From contig JABMLP010000007.1 of assembly GCA_013176395.1 (NCBI GenBank), forward strand, positions 1,364,001 to 1,428,000: DNA of 64,000 nucleotides. Reading direction: 5' to 3'. The position numbers were made by a program, and so were the translations under genes. Source of the stretch: Venturia oleaginea (Eukaryota > Ascomycota > Dothideomycetes > Venturiales > Venturiaceae). The notes under the pieces were generated by a model. That model was not told the DNA's origin. It searched no databases and saw nothing but the letters and a program-made list of their open reading frames with translations. Positions 35,260-44,634 of the stretch are shown here, piece after piece; the stretch's first letter is position 1, and each line of letters opens with the position of its first letter.

Positions 35260-36060
35260 CTTTATGGCGGCGTCGATTTTAATTTGTCGGTCCTCTTCAG
35301 AGAACAAGTCAAAGCCAAGCGCCTTCTTCACCTTGTGTTTGGATAATGGCGTTGCGTGTGGCACATGATCTTGCATGTAGCCATAGTGCCATATGTGGCA
35401 CCAGGCTGATGATGTGGCTATAGGTTAGGATAACCTATAATACCACATCACCTCTCTTCGTTTGTTGGCATTCACGCAATGTATATAGATACATAGGGTC
35501 TGCACTCTCATGTGCAGACGAACAACCAACTATCAAATTATCATACCAACTTACAACAAGTACTTGTTACCCATCTAATATACTGTTGGTGTATCTCCAC
35601 GGATCCTATCAGGTGTATAGGAAGGTGGTTGTCATTAGGTATATTAGATGGGTAACAAGTACTTGTTGTAAGTTGGTATGATAATGTTTGATAGTTGGTT
35701 GTTCGTCTGCACATGAGAGTGCAGACCCTATGTATCTATATACATTGCGTGAATGCCAACAAACGAAGAGAGGTGATGTGGTGTTATAGGTTATCCTAAC
35801 CTATAGCCACATCATCAGCCTGGTGCCACATATGGCACTATGGCTACATGCAAGATCATGTGCCATACGCAACGCCATTATCCAAACATATACCTAATGA
35901 CAACCACCTTCCTATACACCTGATAGGATCCGTGGAGATACACCAACACCTTGATACGCGCATCAGATTCCGCTGACTTCATTGCACGCTTACTCTTATC
36001 GAGAGTTGCGGCAAAACCAGTGAGCTTGGATCGACGGGCCGTCTCTTCAATTGTATGCGG
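35260..36060 (-). pseudogene. Unidentified coding fragment split by LTR insertion
   Basis: If the 613 bp insertion and one copy of its CCTTG duplication are set aside, the minus strand reads continuously across both flanks. The right flank gives HTIEETARRSKLTGFAATL then DKSKRAMKSAESDARI; the left flank gives KVKKALGFDLFSEEDRQ then IKIDAAIKEV. The left end meets the LINE tail, so a second insertion may have cut the same gene. The helical, charged sequence was not recognised. It could derive from a host gene or another transposon. No start or stop could be fixed. Confidence 0.5.
35331..35953. mobile_element. Compound inverted LTR insertion with CCTTG duplication
   Basis: The insert occupies 35336-35948 and is flanked by CCTTG (35331-35335 and 35949-35953), a 5 bp duplication as made by LTR-element integrases. 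The right part, read on the minus strand, is a full LTR-like unit of about 305 bp starting TGTTGGTGTATCTCCACGGA. The left part carries the same sequence in plus orientation but rearranged: a 245 bp distal segment first, then the 62 bp proximal segment. The two 245 bp arms (35336-35580 and 35642-35888) are nearly perfect inverted repeats. No internal coding region is present, so it is a solo, recombined, non-autonomous remnant. Confidence 0.8.
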
Positions 36061-36327
36061 GTGTTTGGATCAGCGCTGGTGGTCTTTGGTTGGGCCCATT
36101 GTAGATGTAGCCAAGCTGCGCACGGAGGGGCTGGATTTGCGTAAGGGAGGGCTGAGCTGATAGTCTTCTGGTAGTCTGAAATGCGATTGGAGGGAGATAT
36201 TGAGGGTATATGCGGGGTGAAGTGAAAAGAAGATGCAATTGGGTGAGGTAGGAAGTAGAAAGTGAGCTTACTAGGATCGCAAACTTAACCTAACGCTAGT
36301 AGCACTAGCGCCTGAAAATTTTCACTA

Positions 36328-37610
36328 CAAGTGCTTTGCATGAACGGGCTGACACCCCCCCCCTGTCAATTTTGTCTCAGTCATGAAGCTAGCAAAATGA
36401 AGCAGACTTTGTATACATTACCACTTTGTGTGGCCTCCATCAGCTGCGATAACGGCTTGTACGCGCTCAGGCATCTCTTCTATATACTTAATAAAGTCAT
36501 CTAGCTCAAGTTTAGCCCATTCTTCCTCAAGATACTGTCGTACATCTGCTTCCGAGTACGGAAAGCGCCTCCCAATTCTATATTTTAACAGCCGCCAGAC
36601 ATTCTCAATTGGGTTGAGATCTGGTGAGTTAGCTGGCCAAGTCATCCTATTAAGGTTGTACTGAGAGTGTACTGCCTGAGTAAGCCTAGCCGTATGTACG
36701 GAGGCGTTATCTTCCATCAATATTGCTCGAAAGTAGCCTCCTATATGCTTCATCTCGTGAATATGATTATATACCCCTGGCAGAATATGCTCAGAGTATA
36801 TAGCAGCAGTAACCTTGCCCCAAGCCTTCTCACAAACTACAAGAGGTCCCTTTGTTGTCCCAGAAATACAGCCATGAGCCATCCAAGAAGAATAACCTCG
36901 AAACTTTGGTAATAAGCAAGAAGGTTCATACTTCTCCTCAGGCCTCCTTGTTACGTATATGACGCCAAAGCCTCCTGTTGTAAAAGATGCCTCGTCTGTC
37001 CAGAGGACACGTTTCCACTGCTCAAAGTCCCAATGTTGGTGACGTATTGCCCATTGTAGTCTTGCCGCTCGGTGCGCCTCCGTAAGAAGAGGCTTCTCGA
37101 CGGCGGTACGGCGGAAGAATCTCTCGCATTTAAAGGCTTGAAAAAGGGTTCTCCGGCAGGCTTGAATACCCTCAATCGAGGCAATCTGCTCAAGCGGCAT
37201 TCGTCGGTGTAGAGCATCCTGGGTAGCTCGGTTGATTAGACGGTGGCGGCGGTGGATTGTAAGCATAAATGGCCTGCCAGGTGGCTTACGAGGAGTATAA
37301 TAGCCTTCTTGAATACAAAGAATAACCGTAGATCGAGCAAGGCGAAGCTTTCGAGCGATTTGGGTCTTGTTCCATTCTGCAAGGTGGTATAAGGTGAGCA
37401 TCTGAGTACGCTCGCGCTCAGAGAGACGTTGGCCTTTCGGCCGCTCAGGATCACGAAATGATTGACGGTTCTTATGCTTGCCAGGCATTTGAAGCTGTAT
37501 AATGAAGATTATGAGGTGATAGTAAAGGTAGGGTCTGCTTCATTTTGCTAGCTTCATGACTGAGACAAGATTGACAGGGGGGATGTCAGCCCGTTCATGC
37601 ACGGCACTTG
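36328..37610 (-). mobile_element. Complete Tc1/mariner element with long inverted repeats
   Basis: A 1283 bp element ends in inverted repeats of about 80 bp (36328-36407 and 37533-37610) that differ at only a few positions, chiefly in the length of a C run. TA flanks both ends (36326-36327, 37611-37612). The single transposase gene is open from start to stop. Everything needed for autonomous movement appears present, making this the best candidate for an active transposon in the window. It sits 128 bp upstream of the CENP-A-like gene. Confidence 0.94.
36418..37488 (-). CDS. Tc1-type transposase, DD34E
   Basis: An uninterrupted frame of 356 residues begins MPGKHKNRQSFRDPERPKGQ. The N-terminal paired-like helix-turn-helix is LSERERTQMLTLYHLAEWNK, TQIARKLRLARSTV and RRTLFQAF. 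The catalytic triad is Asp in VLWTDEASF, Asp in ILMEDNASVH and Glu in SPDLNPIENVW, with 34 residues between the second and third, the DD34E spacing of Tc1-like elements. It recognises its inverted repeats, excises the element and inserts it at TA. The C-terminus ends ADGGHTKW, typical of this fungal group. No frameshift or stop was found. Confidence 0.95.
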   Translation of the reverse strand: MPGKHKNRQSFRDPERPKGQRLSERERTQMLTLYHLAEWNKTQIARKLRLARSTVILCIQEGYYTPRKPPGRPFMLTIHRRHRLINRATQDALHRRMPLEQIASIEGIQACRRTLFQAFKCERFFRRTAVEKPLLTEAHRAARLQWAIRHQHWDFEQWKRVLWTDEASFTTGGFGVIYVTRRPEEKYEPSCLLPKFRGYSSWMAHGCISGTTKGPLVVCEKAWGKVTAAIYSEHILPGVYNHIHEMKHIGGYFRAILMEDNASVHTARLTQAVHSQYNLNRMTWPANSPDLNPIENVWRLLKYRIGRRFPYSEADVRQYLEEEWAKLELDDFIKYIEEMPERVQAVIAADGGHTKW

Positions 37611-37738
37611 TACATGTCACCCACGGGTGACCCACACGTGATATTACGGCCACTTTAGGAAAATCCGTTACTCCCTACCTCTCCACGACCACAACTAATT
37701 GAACGCCTCCTCTACTAACTAACGCATCTCTCATCACC

Positions 37739-38516
37739 ATGGTAAGTTCATTTCCTAATACTCTCACGTATAATAAAGCTAATTTACTTGAGCCATCAGC
37801 CACCGTCAAAAGACACGACGATGAACTCCGTGCAGCTACCCGGCTAGCTGCTGGTATTGAAAATGTCCCTACAGCCACACCACCAGCCAATAGCAGCATT
37901 GCTCCTAGTAGTGAAAATGACCATGGGTCCGACTCAACCAAGTCCGGCTCAGATAACCAAGGCCCAAATGACCGAAACTACACCCCCAAAGCCAAAGCCA
38001 CAGGCAAACGCGGCATTGTTCCTACACGTGGCGGTAAAATCCCATCCTTGGCGCGCAAACCAGTTCCAGGCCATCACCCTCAAGCCCCAGCAAGAAAGAA
38101 ACATCGCTACAAACCAGGGAGTAAGTTTATCCATTATTTACATGGTTCTGGTAGTTTCCTGATAGTCTAACATGCATGTAGCCGTCGCGTTACGTGAGAT
38201 CCGTCGCTACCAGAAGTCCACTGAACTCCTCATCAAAAAGGCACCTATATATCGTCTGATTCGCGAGATTACCATGGAGATCAAGCAGGGTTTGCGCTTC
38301 CGGGCGGAGGCACTTGAGGCTCTCCATGAGGCTGCTGAGTCCTTACTAGTTGGTTTCTTCGAAGGTCTATTATTATCCCTCTTTACTTCTTACCACAATT
38401 AACGCTCTATTCTAGATACGAATTTGTGTGCTATTCACGCCAAGCGCGTTACAATTCAAAAGAAAGATATGGAATTGGCAAGAAGGCTTCGTGGCAACAT
38501 AGACCGTTGGGCATGA
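37739..38516 (+). CDS. Centromeric histone H3 variant, CENP-A-like
   Basis: Three exons (about 37739-38120, 38182-38364, 38416-38516) give 221 residues. The C-terminal histone fold is clear: [36 protein letters not shown], a divergent extended loop [36 protein letters not shown] and [20 protein letters not shown]. It differs from canonical H3 in the alpha-1/loop-1 region and has a long non-conserved tail, both traits of CenH3, which marks centromeric nucleosomes for kinetochore assembly. Introns lie at TVAL and at FED. The start is uncertain: ATG is followed at once by a perfect GTAAGT donor, and splicing there would shift the frame of the tail. It could be the true CenH3 gene or a diverged copy. 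Confidence 0.8.
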
Positions 38517-38789
38517 GTGTCACGGGCTAGACCCTTGGGCCTTTATTTAGGCTTTGCCTATCTCTCTATAGCGCTTGAGGACCTAGCTGTCAAGCCTCGG
38601 AATAATTCTAGAGCAAGCTTGTGAATGGCTTGGCATCTCCTTCAAGAGGAGTTTGCAATCGTGTATCTATCTTTTTCTCTTTAGCTAGATTGTATTTCAC
38701 ATTTGGGTGGTTTTCTGTTACGCAGAAGCTATGGCTCAAAGTAATATAGCTGGATTTTGCTAATCCGTACAGTAGGGTTCAAGTGGTCC
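38517..38789. other. Short intergenic, nothing recognised
   Basis: This is the 3' flank of the CENP-A-like gene up to the probable LTR of the gypsy element. Confidence 0.4.
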
Positions 38790-39060
38790 GGGGCGACAAT
38801 ATCGTATCAAACAAGTGAAGCGAAGCTTGCAAGATATAAGAGTCGTGAATTGTGCTAAGTAACTAAAAGCAATAGCGAAGTAACTAGAGAGTGAAGATAC
38901 GAGACACTGAGGGAGCAGAGCCTCGTCCTATATATAGAGATCCATCTCCTATAAGAAATCCTGCGCTCGTGGCGCTCGCAATCGAGCGTGTCGAGCGCTC
39001 GCTTTGCCAAGGCTCGAGCGTTCACATGATCCTTCCGATCCCGTGTGACAACTTACTAAT
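38790..39060 (-). repeat. Probable gypsy 3' LTR
   Basis: On the minus strand the sequence after the chromodomain frame begins TGTCACACGGGATCGGAAGG and continues with CTCGAGCC-rich sequence and a TATATATAGGA box. This layout (pol end, short spacer, TG-starting sequence with a promoter) is that of a 3' LTR. The far boundary is uncertain, and no second LTR was found in the window. Confidence 0.5.
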
Positions 39061-39087
39061 CACAAAGGAAACGCGCCTTCCATGTCA

Positions 39088-40076
39088 CTAAACGCTGGAT
39101 GAGCAGGAGGCTGAGGAAAATGAGGAAAGAGAGCGAAAGCGGAAAAGAGGCAATCCCTCGGAGGAGAGTCGCCCGGATGCGTCTATCGATTTTCCCATGC
39201 TCTTGTCCTTGACTGACGAGTCAGGGATGGTGGACTCGAGTGCTCTGGATATTCCCGATGGAAATCCTTTAAAGCTTGGAGAGAGTTCTTCAAGTGCGAC
39301 ATAGGTTCCCAAGTGTTTTCCGAGGTAGGGTAACTTTTCCACTTGGTGAGGTACTTGTGCTGACGCCGTATGATAGCATGGTCAAGAACTGTTTGAACTT
39401 CATACTCAGGCTCGAGTCGATCGCCTTGGAGTATTGTTTTTTCGTCAACCGGGGCGTCTGGGTGTGATGGTTCAAGTAAGGAGACATGGAACACCGGATG
39501 TATTCTCATTCCCTTGGGTAACTTGAGTTTGTAATTGACTGCGCCTTTGACTTCGTCGATTTCGAAAGCACCGAGCTTCCGGAAGTCGAGTTTTTCGCTT
39601 GGTCGTTTCGTCTTGATGTTGCGTCGCCATAGGTAAACTTTATCCCCCTTCTTGAGAACAGGTCCCACTGTTCTCTTCTGAATTGTACGCATAGTCATGC
39701 GCATATTCAAGAAGGTAATGTCATGCTTCAATTGCTCGTGAAGCTGTGACAACTTAGAGGCAACCATGGTCGCTTCCGTAGGTAAGAGGTTTCCTTGCTC
39801 GATCTCGAATTGAGGTTCTCGTCCAAAGTTAGCAAAGAATGGTGACATCCTGATGGTGTCCTGAACAGGAGCAATATAAGCGAATGCTGCAAAAGGTAAA
39901 AGCGATACCCAATTGCTTTTATAGTCATCAACGTAGATGCGAAGGTACTGTTCCATTGTCTGATTCATTCTTTCTGTCTGTCCATCCGTTTGAGGGTGGT
40001 AAGCTGTTGATAAGCTTCTTCTGATCTTTAACATGTCACCTATTGTCAGTCTCGTGTCTCTGTTCAAATTGAACAA
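39088..40076 (-). mobile_element. Ty3/gypsy chromovirus pol 3' fragment
   Basis: The minus-strand frame of 297-plus residues contains the C-terminal part of a retrotransposon integrase: TAYHPQTDGQTERMNQTMEQ, LPFAAFAYIAPVQDTIRMSP and GPVLKKGDKVYLWRRNIKTK. The GPY-like module, HPVFHVSLLEP, comes before a chromodomain, EYEVQTVLDHAIIRRQHKYL with TKWKSYPTSENTWEP. A chromodomain at the end of pol defines chromoviruses, which direct insertion to heterochromatin. Protease, reverse transcriptase and RNase H are absent beyond 40076, so this is a 5'-truncated remnant. The open frame over the remaining part suggests it is not very old. Confidence 0.9.
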
Positions 40077-40105
40077 GGGAGATCTTCTTATAGACTTCTA
40101 GCAAA

Positions 40106-42000
40106 AATTTGACATGATTAAGTTCGGTTATACGGGCTGGGAATGGATGTACCATCTGCCGCCATACGACTCTGCGACTGCACTCCACGTCGCTGCCGAA
40201 GCTAAGCCTATCTTCCGGACGCCTTCATTATAAAGAAGGGAGACATGGAACTTGGATAATACAACAAGAAGAAGCTCTCCGAGCATTGGCATGGTGCTGT
40301 GGGTTCTTGCCTCCTTTGATTACGAAGGGTCTGCTGTTCTTCACCCTGAGATTTGAAAGAGCATGGTCTAATCACTTTGGACTCGCCAGAAGCCATTCGG
40401 GCGGTTCTTCGATGATGCTGAGCTTTCTCCTTGATGCTGAACCACTCCATCATTACATGCTCGCCTGTTCCTTGCAGGAAAGTCTTCGAGACAAGTGGCT
40501 ATGTAGCTGGTTTCTGCCAAAGCTGAAGAACCATGAGGGGCCGAGCAGCAGTCAGGCGTCTCAGTTCACCACGGGCCTGGTATTCTAAGCTGATCGTTGT
40601 GTTTGTTGTCTCAGGTACTCTCTAAGAAATGAGCACCGATGTTCTCAATCCTACCCTTCTTCGCTTAAAGGAAGTTTTATCAACTGTCAACTTCCTTCAT
40701 GATGTCGAGGCGACTGTCAAAATCTCCTTCCCTAGCGTTGGAAGGCAAGATAGCAATCACGAACGCAAATGCATGTTTGTCACAAAAGCTCTGATAATAA
40801 GAGGACTCGCTGTTGATGATTGTAGTTATCATCAGGAATTTTTCCAGGCCGATCAAAACGATCTCTTCTCCGCCAGATGAGACCAGCTCACAAGCGTAGC
40901 CAGAATCTCCTGAGAAGATAATGATCCTATTGCCTCAAATACTCGAGCCATGGGTTGAGTGCCTTTCCTGGTTGCTCCTGTGATTCTTTACATCAGGGGG
41001 AATGATCACTATTTATACTTTCCTTTTTCGACATTCAGGTAGCCCTTGGATAATAACGGCAGTCAAATCCTCCGCTAAAACGGCCCAGATGTGGGAAAAG
41101 TACCGCAACTGCGATGTCGATATCGACTAAGTTGACAAGTTTGCAAGGCTGAAACTCGAGAGGTTCCGAGAAGCAAGAAGATTTTGCACACCAATTAGCA
41201 GCTATGGCGCGTGGCCCACGTCAATGTTATAGGTCAGAGGAATAAAATCTTGCTCTCTCTCAACTCCTTTAACATGACGGTGAGTCACTTTCATACGGAT
41301 AGTCAATAGGAAACAAGAGGTCAAGAGACAAATCCTCCAAACTAGACGATGTTCATCGTCACTAAATTTGGTTCATTCATTGCCATCGATGCCCTTCTTC
41401 AATTATGCTAAGCCGCTTCCTGCGAAGGAAAATCCACGAGCTCTCTCTGACACCAACATGTGCCGAAGAAAACGAGTATTCCGAGTTGTTCCCACGCGTC
41501 CTTCCTACCGAGCGTACGCTTCTATGAAGATTTTTCGGTTTAGATGAAGTTCCGCAAGAAGAGGTAGATTTATACATCCCTTTTCTCGTTGGAAACAAGA
41601 CATGGCTACTGGTGGTTTACAGCAATCAAAGGTCAAACCAGCGCAACAGGAACGGCTGGGATCGGGAAAGCCTTTTCGAAATCTAGTAATGTATGACAAA
41701 AGCGGAATTATCCTAGCTGGATGACTATCGCTCCCTAGTTTTTACGGTATAAAAAGTCCAAACATGCTACAATGAATGCAACAGGCAATTTGACTTTAAG
41801 GAACTGTCTGAGGAAGTGTATGAGGAGGTGTGTCCCCGACTATAACGGAAATATCTCGAGAGCTTACCTTCGTGGCTTAAGTGTCAAGAACTTGGGAGGC
41901 TTCTCTACAAACATGTACACAGATTTTTGCAGAAATCTCGCTGATAGCCTGTCACTGTGGTGATACCGATTATCACCTCCGCGAAATCTTTTTAATATCT
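40106..42000 (+). pseudogene. Degraded coding DNA of unknown family
   Basis: Several protein-like stretches occur on the plus strand but are broken by stops and shifts. They include FGYTGWEWMYHLPPYDSATA at about 40120-40230, the frame at 40629-40880 (LRLKEVLSTVNFLHDVEATV) and, between 41400 and 41990, HELSLTPTCAEENEYSELFP, FFGLDEVPQEEVDLYIPFLV and FDFKELSEEVYEEVCPRL. They may be one decayed gene or several. No family was recognised. The left end abuts the truncated gypsy element. Confidence 0.3.
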
Positions 42001-42401
42001 CCAGAGGTGAGAGTGATATGAAGTTGAGATGGATTTGGTAGCATCCAAGGCTCCAAGCGATTGAGTTGTGCAGTTGGCGACGGGCTGCAGGTCACATACA
42101 AGACAAAGAAGGAGTTGAGACGGGAAATCGTCGTCATGTATAGAATTGGAAGCAAGGTCGTCAATCTTCTGATGAAGTAATGGTTGTACCACAGTTTGGA
42201 TGACACGCTAAACTGATAGCGTGTTTGTGGGGAGTCCTTAGGGCATAGTGGGCAAGGATTTTGGCGGGGTGTTTCCCAGTCCATCTAGTCCCGAAAAATA
42301 CGATGGATTTTTTTCGCATTAAGTGACCACCACAGTCAGTTGGGACTCGGAACACATTCATCAACCTCCTCTTACATCCACTCCCTCATACATCCCCCAC
42401 C

Positions 42402-43972
42402 ATGGCCACCTACACCCTCCCTCAGTCCCACAAGGACGTCGGTACTACCCATTCCATATTCAAAGAGTCACAACTAACGATGAGCAGCTCATGGAGAAGC
42501 CTCTCGTCGAGACTGACCCAGAGGTTAAGGAGATAATGGTCCGCTTTTCACTTTCTTCTGGATACAAGCACCGATTCTAACATGTATACAGGAGAAGGAA
42601 ATTAAGCGTCAGCGCGAATCCATCCTCCTCATCGCCTCCGAAAATGTCACATCCCGAGCTGTCTTCGATGCATTGGGATCCCCCATGTCTAACAAGTACT
42701 CCGAGGGGTACCCAGGAGCCAGATACTACGGTGGAAACGAGCAAATCGACCGCATGGAGTTGCTCTGCCAATCACGAGCTCTTAAGACCTTCGGACTCGA
42801 CCCTGAGAAGTGGGGAGTCAATGTCCAGACATTGAGCGGCAGCCCTGCCAACCTCCAGGTCTATCAGGCAATCATGAAACCTCATGAGCGCTTGATGGGT
42901 CTTGACCTTCCTCATGGAGGACATTTGTCCCACGGATACCAGACTGCTCAGCGAAAGTGAGTTACTAAATGAGTCCGCTCTATCGCCTTCATACTAATTG
43001 ATCAACAGAATCTCCGCTGTTTCTACCTATTTCGAGACCTTCCCATACCGCGTTAACCTCGAGACTGGCCTCGTTGACATGGACAGACTAGAGGAGAATG
43101 CATTAATGTACCGTCCTAAGGTCATCGTTGCTGGAACCTCTGCCTACTGCCGGAACTTTGACTACAAGCGATTTAAGGAGATCTGCGACAAGGTAGGATG
43201 CTACTTGATGGTTGATATGGCACATATCTCTGGTCTGATTGCTGCTGGCGTCATCCCATCTCCGTTCGAGTACGCCGATATCGTCACGACAACCACCCAC
43301 AAGTCCCTCCGTGGCCCACGAGGAGCCATGATCTTCTTCCGCAAGGGCGTCCGAAAGACCGATGCAAAGACCGGAAAGGAGACCCTCTATGACTTGGAGA
43401 ACCCAATCAATTTCTCCGTCTTCCCAGGTCACCAAGGCGGACCCCACAACCACACAATTACTGCTCTCGCAGTTGCATTGAAGCAAGCCCAGACACCCGA
43501 GTTCATACAGTACCAACAGCAGGTCATCAAGAACTCCAAGACCCTTGAGCACGAGTTCACCTCTCTCGGATACACTCTCGTCACTGGCGGAACCGACAAC
43601 CACATGGTTCTCCTAGACTTGAAGCCACAGTCGTTGGATGGTGCCCGTGTCGAGGCTGTCCTCGAGCAGGTCAACATTGCTTGCAACAAGAACACCACTC
43701 CAGCCGACAAGTCAGCATTGACGCCGATGGGTATTCGTATTGGTGCTCCAGCCATGACATCGCGTGGTATGGGCGAGGCAGACTTCAAGCGCATAGCAAA
43801 CTACATCGATGCTTGCATCAAGATTTGCAAGGAGGTCCAAGCTGAGCTTCCAAAGGAGGCCAACAAGCTCAAGGACTTCAAGGCAAAGGTTGCCGGTGGC
43901 GAGATCGAGAAGATCAACTCGTTGAAGAAGGAGATTGCTGCATGGGCCGGAACCTTCCCTCTCCCTGTTTAG
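42402..43972 (+). CDS. Serine hydroxymethyltransferase
   Basis: Four exons (about 42402-42437, 42485-42538, 42592-42956, 43009-43972) encode about 472 residues. Family landmarks are [33 protein letters not shown], the PLP-binding lysine in [29 protein letters not shown] and [14 protein letters not shown]. The enzyme interconverts serine and glycine while charging tetrahydrofolate with a one-carbon unit. No mitochondrial presequence is seen after [12 protein letters not shown], so the product is probably cytosolic. The first two coding exons are very short, and the first acceptor could be shifted by one codon. Its neighbour, phosphoglycerate mutase, handles 3-phosphoglycerate, the precursor of serine. 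Confidence 0.96.
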
Positions 43973-44634
43973 ATGTTTACATGGGCTTTTGTGAGATTTG
44001 GATGGCGAATTCGGGGCATTGGATGGGCTGGTTTCAACAAAAGTCGAGCAAGGCGTCAGTCATTGTGCTTCAACCCTGCACTTTTACTATGATATCACCA
44101 TCGAGGGCTAATGGCGCTTTTCTGGTTTGATTAGTAGGGAGATGTAAAGGATTTCCTCTCAACGAATCTCTTAGAGATAGAGATGTCAATGCTTCATCAG
44201 CAACGAATGAAATGGATTATGAACAACCCAACAAAAAGACTCGGTGATTACATCTCGGGTTCGCCAATGGCCTCAGACTTGAACCATTGATGGGAGTCAA
44301 CTGAGATGGTGATTCTACTTTGGTTCACTGGTGAGCCATGAAGGTTGCAAAATAGGTTCTCGTGGTCACTCGCTCTGGCGTATGAGTGAAGTGCTTTACA
44401 AATACCGCACTATACATCTGCTATCGACTCTCAATCGCGGGGTTCGTTGGCCGAAAAGAAAAGTATTGATTACCACCTGCCCCACCATGCGTCATTTGAA
44501 GGTGGGATAAAAAGCAATTCCGAAGTCCAGCGAAATCGCTCAACAGTGAGGGCAGTGCTACTCTTTCCTCGATTCAGACATTCAGCTTCTTCATCCTCCT
44601 AAACAATTACACGAAAACCAATTGAACCACAGTC
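43973..44634. promoter_or_regulatory. Intergenic, promoter of phosphoglycerate mutase
   Basis: The left part is the 3' flank of the SHMT gene and the last 150 bases, with C/T-rich and CA-rich leader, should hold the mutase promoter. No specific site was assigned. Confidence 0.4.
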
